From NCBI GenBank assembly GCA_041287705.1, contig JBGGNE010000221.1:1-9477 (forward strand): DNA of 9,477 nt, given 5' to 3'. Each line of letters begins with the position of its first letter. Position 1 is the first letter of the stretch. Below the pieces are notes generated by a model, which was not told the origin of the DNA, did no database searches, and worked only from the letters and a program-made list of their open reading frames with translations. This document shows positions 5,409-9,477 of the stretch, in pieces. Source of the DNA: LW23 sp041287705. Its GTDB lineage: Bacteria; Verrucomicrobiota; Verrucomicrobiia; Methylacidiphilales; UBA1321. The position numbers and the translations under genes were made by a program.

Positions 5409-7934
5409 TCAACCGCAGCCGACACGCGCCACTCGGGCGCTGGGGCCGATCGACCAGTTGCCCTTGGCGTTATTGGCCACCATGCAGCTCTGCAGATTGC
5501 CGCCGCCGCTGTTGTGGACAAGCACGCCATAGTCCTCGCCGTCCAGCACCTGGATGTTGCGAATAATCGGATTACCGCCTGCTTCAATTTCAATGCCGGG
5601 ACCTGAGCTGCGAATAATATTGCAGTTCTCGAAAGTGCCCTGCCCCATCTTTTGCAACTGCAGGCCGGTGCCCAGTGTCTCCTCGATATCCGACTGGCGC
5701 AGCGAGGGCCGACCGCCTTCAGAGACACGGAATCCGCTGCCAGTGTTGCCCTTCAGGCTGCACTTCTCCCAGCGGCCCTGGCCCTGGTGATGCACGTGCA
5801 CGCCGCCCTCATAGTTGCGGGAGATCTCGCAGTCCGAGATACGTGGCGAGGACATCTTGGTGGATGTCATGCCGACGCCGCTGTTATCGCTGATGGCGCA
5901 TGTGCTGAAAACAGGCTGGGATGAATCATCAATATCGACGCCGTTACCCATGTTCTGGGCAATCTGCGTGGACTCAAATTTGGGTGTGCTGCGCCCGGTA
6001 ACCAAAACCGCAGCCAGACTGTGTCCGGAGATCTGGCAGGCGCGGAAGGTACCATGCGCCATATCCGTGCAGACAACGCCATTCTGGGTGCCACTGGTGA
6101 AGGTGCAGTTCTCGAAGAGGGGATTGGCCGCTTTGCCCAGGCTGGCACCGGCTCCGGCATTTGCATAGAGCTCGCAGTTCTGGAAAACGCCCTGGCCCTT
6201 GGTTTCGACACGGATGCCATGCGACTGGCCGTCGTGAATCACGCAGTAGAGAAAGTGCGGGTTGGCCGTATTGGCCACATGCACGCCTGCTTTGACGTTG
6301 CCGTAGATTTCGCACTCCATAAAGTGCCCGGCGCCACGGTCATAGACATGAACGCCTGCAGCGCGGCCCTCATAAATCTGGCAGCGCGCGAAGCTTGGAC
6401 GGCTCGCCTGGGAGATCTCCACGCCTGCGTCGCCGTTGTCCATGATTTCGCAATCCTCAAAGATGCCGAGCCCCTGCTCGCCAATGAGAATGCCGGTATG
6501 CTGGCCGCTGCTGATGCGGCAACGGCGGAAAGTAGGGTTGGCGCCGCCACGTATCTTGACGCCGCTGATCTGGCTGTTGAGGACTTCGCACTCCTCCACC
6601 ACGCCAAAGCCGCCTTCGTTAACATAGAAGCCGAAAGAAGCCGCGTTGCTAATCGAGCACGTGTGAATGTGCGGAGCGCAGCCGGCGCCGATGAAGACGC
6701 CCGAGCGATTATCCTGAATCTCACAGTGCTCCACGACGCCCGTTGCGGCGTCTTCAAAGCTGATGCCTTCACTGCGTCCGTCATGAATGACGCACTGGCG
6801 GATAATAGCCTCGGCGGCGGGTCCCTTGGCAGAGACCACAGCTTTGCTGTCGCACGTCAGATCGCAGTCTTCCAGCGTCAGCTGACCGCGCAGCACTTCT
6901 ATCGCGGAGAAATTCTTGTACTCGGAAGCCGCGCGGCCACGCACGGTGATGCCGTTGATCAGCAGAAAGCCGCCATTCAGCTGCACGCATGGCGCGGTGA
7001 CAAATTCCAGCTGGATCTCGTCACGAGTGCCCTCTACGCCACGGATCTGCATGTCTTTGGTAACGACAATGCCTTCCTTATAAACTCCAGGCAGCAGGTA
7101 AATACAGGCGCCCGGAACGGCCTCCTTAATCGCTTCCTTGAGAGTCTTGAAGTGGCCGGAACCATCCTGCGCCACTACGATCTGCTGAGTAGGATCCGCC
7201 CAGTTGGGGCTGGGTGTGACAGGGCGCGCCGGCACAGAAACGAGTTGCTCCGTATTAGCCGCCGCGTCAGAAACCTGCACGGTTTCATCGCGCTCGGGTA
7301 CATGGCTCGTCGCCGCGCCTTTCGGGCGGTTATTGATGCCGGGCAGCGCACCGGAGCCGAGCGAGGAAGTGGTCGGCTTGTAGCCGCCAGTGGAAACTCC
7401 AGGGGTGACTGCCGCGGGTACACCGGGCGAAACAGCGGCGCGGGGCGGCTCCAGACGTCCGGAATTTACGCGAAGCGGTCCGCTGGGAAGCCGCAGCGGT
7501 GATGAGTTCCGCCCAAGAGGACCGGAGCCCCCGCCAAACCCGCCCGAACCACTTCCACCGAAAGAAGGCAGACCCGCGATGCCAGGCACGCCCGTAGCAG
7601 GTGCATAGGCGGGGGTCTTCGGCTCTTCCATCACCTTCAGCACAATAGCCCAGGTTTCCACGCCCCAGTTCGCCATTTCGGCGGAAAGCGCCAGATGCTG
7701 CTGCAGCTTCTGCGACAAGCGGGAAACCAGCAACGGTGCGGCGCTGGGATCGGAAATGGAGAGCAACTCCTTGACGACACCTTCGCGGACGCAGCTTACC
7801 AGGACATAGATTTCCCTACGGGAGTCACCGCAGACGTCTTTCAGGATGCCTTCGCAGCGCGCGGCGTCCTGGACGAAATCGGCTCCGTATCGCTCGACAG
7901 TTTTCTTGAGGCCGTCGCGGACTTGGGGGTTCAT
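5409..7934 (-). CDS. Large right-handed parallel beta-helix protein with N-terminal helical module
   Basis: This 841-residue protein has three parts. Residues 1-104 form a helical module with RREIYVLVSCVREGV and a WGVETWAIVL ending, a module I associate with multidomain proteins of Planctomycetes and relatives; I cannot name it with certainty. Residues about 105-245 are a Gly/Pro/Ser-rich linker. From about 250 a pectin-lyase-like fold begins (DGSGHFKTLKEAI, then YLLPGVYKEG) and runs as about 21 coils of 22-23 residues, NosD/CASH-like, to the end. Eighteen coils carry Cys at the same place (xCxI). Coil ends alternate between GxGxF and NPxF, giving a 46-residue supra-repeat. There is no signal peptide, so it is probably cytosolic or exported by other means. 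No catalytic residues for a polysaccharide lyase are evident; a binding or scaffold role is equally likely. The C-terminus is RVGCG. Confidence 0.9.
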   Translation of the reverse strand: MNPQVRDGLKKTVERYGADFVQDAARCEGILKDVCGDSRREIYVLVSCVREGVVKELLSISDPSAAPLLVSRLSQKLQQHLALSAEMANWGVETWAIVLKVMEEPKTPAYAPATGVPGIAGLPSFGGSGSGGFGGGSGPLGRNSSPLRLPSGPLRVNSGRLEPPRAAVSPGVPAAVTPGVSTGGYKPTTSSLGSGALPGINNRPKGAATSHVPERDETVQVSDAAANTEQLVSVPARPVTPSPNWADPTQQIVVAQDGSGHFKTLKEAIKEAVPGACIYLLPGVYKEGIVVTKDMQIRGVEGTRDEIQLEFVTAPCVQLNGGFLLINGITVRGRAASEYKNFSAIEVLRGQLTLEDCDLTCDSKAVVSAKGPAAEAIIRQCVIHDGRSEGISFEDAATGVVEHCEIQDNRSGVFIGAGCAPHIHTCSISNAASFGFYVNEGGFGVVEECEVLNSQISGVKIRGGANPTFRRCRISSGQHTGILIGEQGLGIFEDCEIMDNGDAGVEISQASRPSFARCQIYEGRAAGVHVYDRGAGHFMECEIYGNVKAGVHVANTANPHFLYCVIHDGQSHGIRVETKGQGVFQNCELYANAGAGASLGKAANPLFENCTFTSGTQNGVVCTDMAHGTFRACQISGHSLAAVLVTGRSTPKFESTQIAQNMGNGVDIDDSSQPVFSTCAISDNSGVGMTSTKMSSPRISDCEISRNYEGGVHVHHQGQGRWEKCSLKGNTGSGFRVSEGGRPSLRQSDIEETLGTGLQLQKMGQGTFENCNIIRSSGPGIEIEAGGNPIIRNIQVLDGEDYGVLVHNSGGGNLQSCMVANNAKGNWSIGPSARVARVGCG

Positions 7935-7969
7935 TCCGGGTAAGTTCTAATTCGGTGCGTTCGTGTCAA
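7935..7969 (-). promoter_or_regulatory. Candidate -35 element directly upstream of the beta-helix gene
   Basis: A perfect TTGACA (7969-7964, minus strand) lies 29 bases before ATG 7934. No good -10 exists at 16-18 bases; TAGAAC at a 14-base spacing is the best match. If used, transcription would begin close to the start codon. No Shine-Dalgarno sequence is present beyond a weak CCGGA. Confidence 0.3.
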
Positions 7970-8024
7970 TGCAGAGAGCATACACCATGCCGCCAATGCC
8001 CAGTCTGGCGCTTGACCGTAAAGG

Positions 8025-8043
8025 AGGCAACTTCAGGTTGCCT
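8025..8043. repeat. 7-bp hairpin in the intergenic region before the beta-helix gene
   Basis: AGGCAAC (8025-8031) and GTTGCCT (8037-8043) pair perfectly over a five-base loop. It lies about 160 bases after the rseP stop. The minus-strand side is followed only by CCTTTACGG, so as a terminator it would be weak. Confidence 0.4.
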
Positions 8044-8073
8044 GATGGTGTCTGCGAGTGGAATGGAGGGTTG

Positions 8074-8094
8074 ATTACGTATCTTCTATTACGT
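8074..8094. repeat. Direct repeat ATTACGT upstream of the beta-helix gene
   Basis: ATTACGT occurs at 8074-8080 and again at 8088-8094, a 14-base period. It lies about 140 bases upstream of the beta-helix start and could be a regulator site; nothing else supports it. Confidence 0.3.
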
Positions 8095-8192
8095 TACCCT
8101 TGGTGTTAACCTCAGGAGCGCCATCTGGCAAGCTCCGTTGCAAGCCGAGTGGAATTATCGGCGGCGGGGTTGCGGGTTAATCAGACCGCTCT

Positions 8193-8217
8193 GTTTGCGT
8201 CCTAGTTGGGCGCAAAC
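8193..8217 (-). repeat. Hairpin enclosing the stop codon of the rseP-like gene
   Basis: GTTTGCG (8193-8199) pairs with CGCAAAC (8211-8217); two more base pairs follow after one mismatch, leaving the TAG stop at the edge of the loop. There is no T-run after it. It may protect the 3' end of the coding part of the message. Confidence 0.4.
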
Positions 8218-9477
8218 CGTATCTCCGGCGTTTTCGGCCTGCTTCCGCGGCCAAGGTCCTGCACGTCGTAGAAGGTGACGTAGAGCATAAAGCCCATCAC
8301 CAGCATCACGCAGCAGAGCTGCAGCACTTCAAGAATCTGGATCGATACAGGGGCGCGGGCGGCTTCCAGGAGGGCCAGGACAATGTGACCGCCATCCAGT
8401 ACGGGAAAGGGCAGCAGGTTCATGATCGCCAGGTTGACGTTGATCAGCACGCTGAACCACAGCACCATACGCCATCCGTATTCGTTGCTCAACAGAACGT
8501 AGTAGGTGTTCAGGATACCCGCGGGACCGCTAAGATGCTGCAGGCCAATGTCGCCGCGCGGGGAAAGCAGCGCGGAGAAAGTCGAATACATGGCATACAC
8601 ACTGTTCGCAATCTGGTCATACGGAGTGTCATATCTCAGCGTAAAATCGGTTGCGATCTCGAAACCAAGCATGGGCTGGAAGCCACTGGGCTCCGCAGGC
8701 GCGCGGGGAACAACCGCCGGCAGAGTAATGCGCTCATACTTCACCTCGGTCGCTTTAAGATCAATGGGGCGATCAACGGTCAGCGCGATCTGGCGCTCAT
8801 TGTTCGTCACGACGCGATCCATGACGGCATGCACGGGCGTCAGGTTGTCCAGCCCCCAGAAGCCGCGGCGCTGTTTGGCGATGTACTCGTTCAACTGCGC
8901 CAGGCTCAGCAGTTCCTGACCATTTACCGCCACGATGCGGTCACCCGGATTCAGGACCTTCGAGACAGGGCTGTTTTCGGGGATCTTGCTGACAATGATT
9001 TTGTGCGCCGGACCTATCAGCACCTGACGAAGCGAGCGGCGCTGCCAGAAGGCCTTGGGCTCGCGATACGGCGTAACGTCAAAATAGAGATGCTGCGGCT
9101 GGCCGGGGCGCTCAACTTCAAAGCGGATCGTATCGTTCTGGCTGCTGACGACGGACCAGTGAATGGAAGGGCCAATGCCGCTGAACTTGGTCACCTGCTT
9201 GCCGTCCACGCTCAGCACCTTGTCGCCCACCTTAAGGCCGGGCTCGGCCACGGTGCCGTTGACGGGTACAGCGGTAATGGAAGGAGAAAAGTTAGGGATG
9301 TAACCGATGACTGTCGTGTTATCGGACACAGGGCGACCGATAACCCATACAATACAGGCGAAGAATACCGCCAGCATAAAGCTGAACAGCGGACCGGCAA
9401 AGGCCACAATGATCTTATCCAGGGGCTTTACGGGCGGCAGCTCGGCACGCACCATATCGCTTTTACCTTCAATGGCT
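8202..9477 (-). CDS. rseP: RseP-like M50 site-2 protease, N-terminus cut by window edge
   Basis: RseP cuts membrane-bound anti-sigma factors and leftover signal peptides inside the inner membrane. The frame is open from the window edge (9477) to TAG 8202, 424 residues; the internal ATG 9455 is not the start, because the preceding codons (AIEGKSD) are in frame. The N-terminal HEXXH helix lies beyond the edge. Visible parts are a membrane helix with the MREbeta-type FAGPLFSFMLAV stretch, two PDZ-like domains (around GLKVGDKVLSVDGKQV and LNPGDRIVAVNGQEL), then the C-terminal membrane core with NLLPFPVLDGGH, whose LDG holds the third zinc ligand, and a last membrane helix. It is followed by 267 bases before the next gene, so it probably ends its own transcript. 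Confidence 0.92.
   Translation of the reverse strand, partial: AIEGKSDMVRAELPPVKPLDKIIVAFAGPLFSFMLAVFFACIVWVIGRPVSDNTTVIGYIPNFSPSITAVPVNGTVAEPGLKVGDKVLSVDGKQVTKFSGIGPSIHWSVVSSQNDTIRFEVERPGQPQHLYFDVTPYREPKAFWQRRSLRQVLIGPAHKIIVSKIPENSPVSKVLNPGDRIVAVNGQELLSLAQLNEYIAKQRRGFWGLDNLTPVHAVMDRVVTNNERQIALTVDRPIDLKATEVKYERITLPAVVPRAPAEPSGFQPMLGFEIATDFTLRYDTPYDQIANSVYAMYSTFSALLSPRGDIGLQHLSGPAGILNTYYVLLSNEYGWRMVLWFSVLINVNLAIMNLLPFPVLDGGHIVLALLEAARAPVSIQILEVLQLCCVMLVMGFMLYVTFYDVQDLGRGSRPKTPEIRFAPN

Noticed and set aside
6021..7502. 493-codon open frame on the plus strand
   Set aside because: It is antisense to the beta-helix gene and owes its length and its repeated look to the regular 69-base coil repeats on the other strand.
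5409..7934. The coil repeats as a CRISPR or DNA repeat array
   Set aside because: The periodicity is at protein level with diverged bases, not identical repeats with unique spacers.

Overview
This window reads like a bacterial chromosome segment, most likely from the Verrucomicrobiota or a related PVC-group lineage. That assignment is an inference. It rests on the cdaA/glmM pairing, the style of the M50 protease, a metallophosphoesterase of the GDIVGYGPNP type, a long right-handed beta-helix protein, a nitrile-hydratase-like leader peptide, and start codons that mostly lack Shine-Dalgarno sequences. No rRNA, tRNA, CRISPR array, transposase or phage gene is visible. All nine genes I accept lie on the minus strand, so the window is read from its right end to its left end.

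In transcription order the layout is as follows. (1) An RseP-like site-2 protease lacks its N-terminus because it runs off the right edge (8202-9477). (2) An 841-residue protein has an N-terminal helical module, a Gly/Pro/Ser-rich linker and a very regular beta-helix of about 21 coils (5409-7934). (3) A 90-residue NHLP-type peptide has a Gly-Gly site and a nine-residue tail (4812-5084); it has its own candidate promoter and an intrinsic terminator. (4) A 533-base noncoding stretch (4279-4811) holds phased A-tracts, several dyads and the terminator. (5) A calcineurin-like phosphoesterase is followed by a small secreted protein (3083-4272). (6) A small HEAT-like secreted protein is split by one frameshift inside a striking inverted repeat (2465-3005). 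(7) A cell-envelope and second-messenger cluster has the diadenylate cyclase cdaA, a 48-residue membrane protein that looks like only the membrane anchor of CdaR, and glmM, which runs off the left edge (1-2290).

The left cluster links c-di-AMP synthesis to the entry step of UDP-GlcNAc and peptidoglycan synthesis. The cdaA-cdaR-glmM order is well known from Firmicutes, but here the middle gene lacks all YbbR domains. The most unusual items are the orphan NHLP peptide, the beta-helix protein with its 46-residue two-coil repeat and cysteine ladder, the minimal CdaR, and the frameshifted gene with the hairpin. No modification enzyme or exporter for the peptide lies inside the window, so I do not claim a complete new system.
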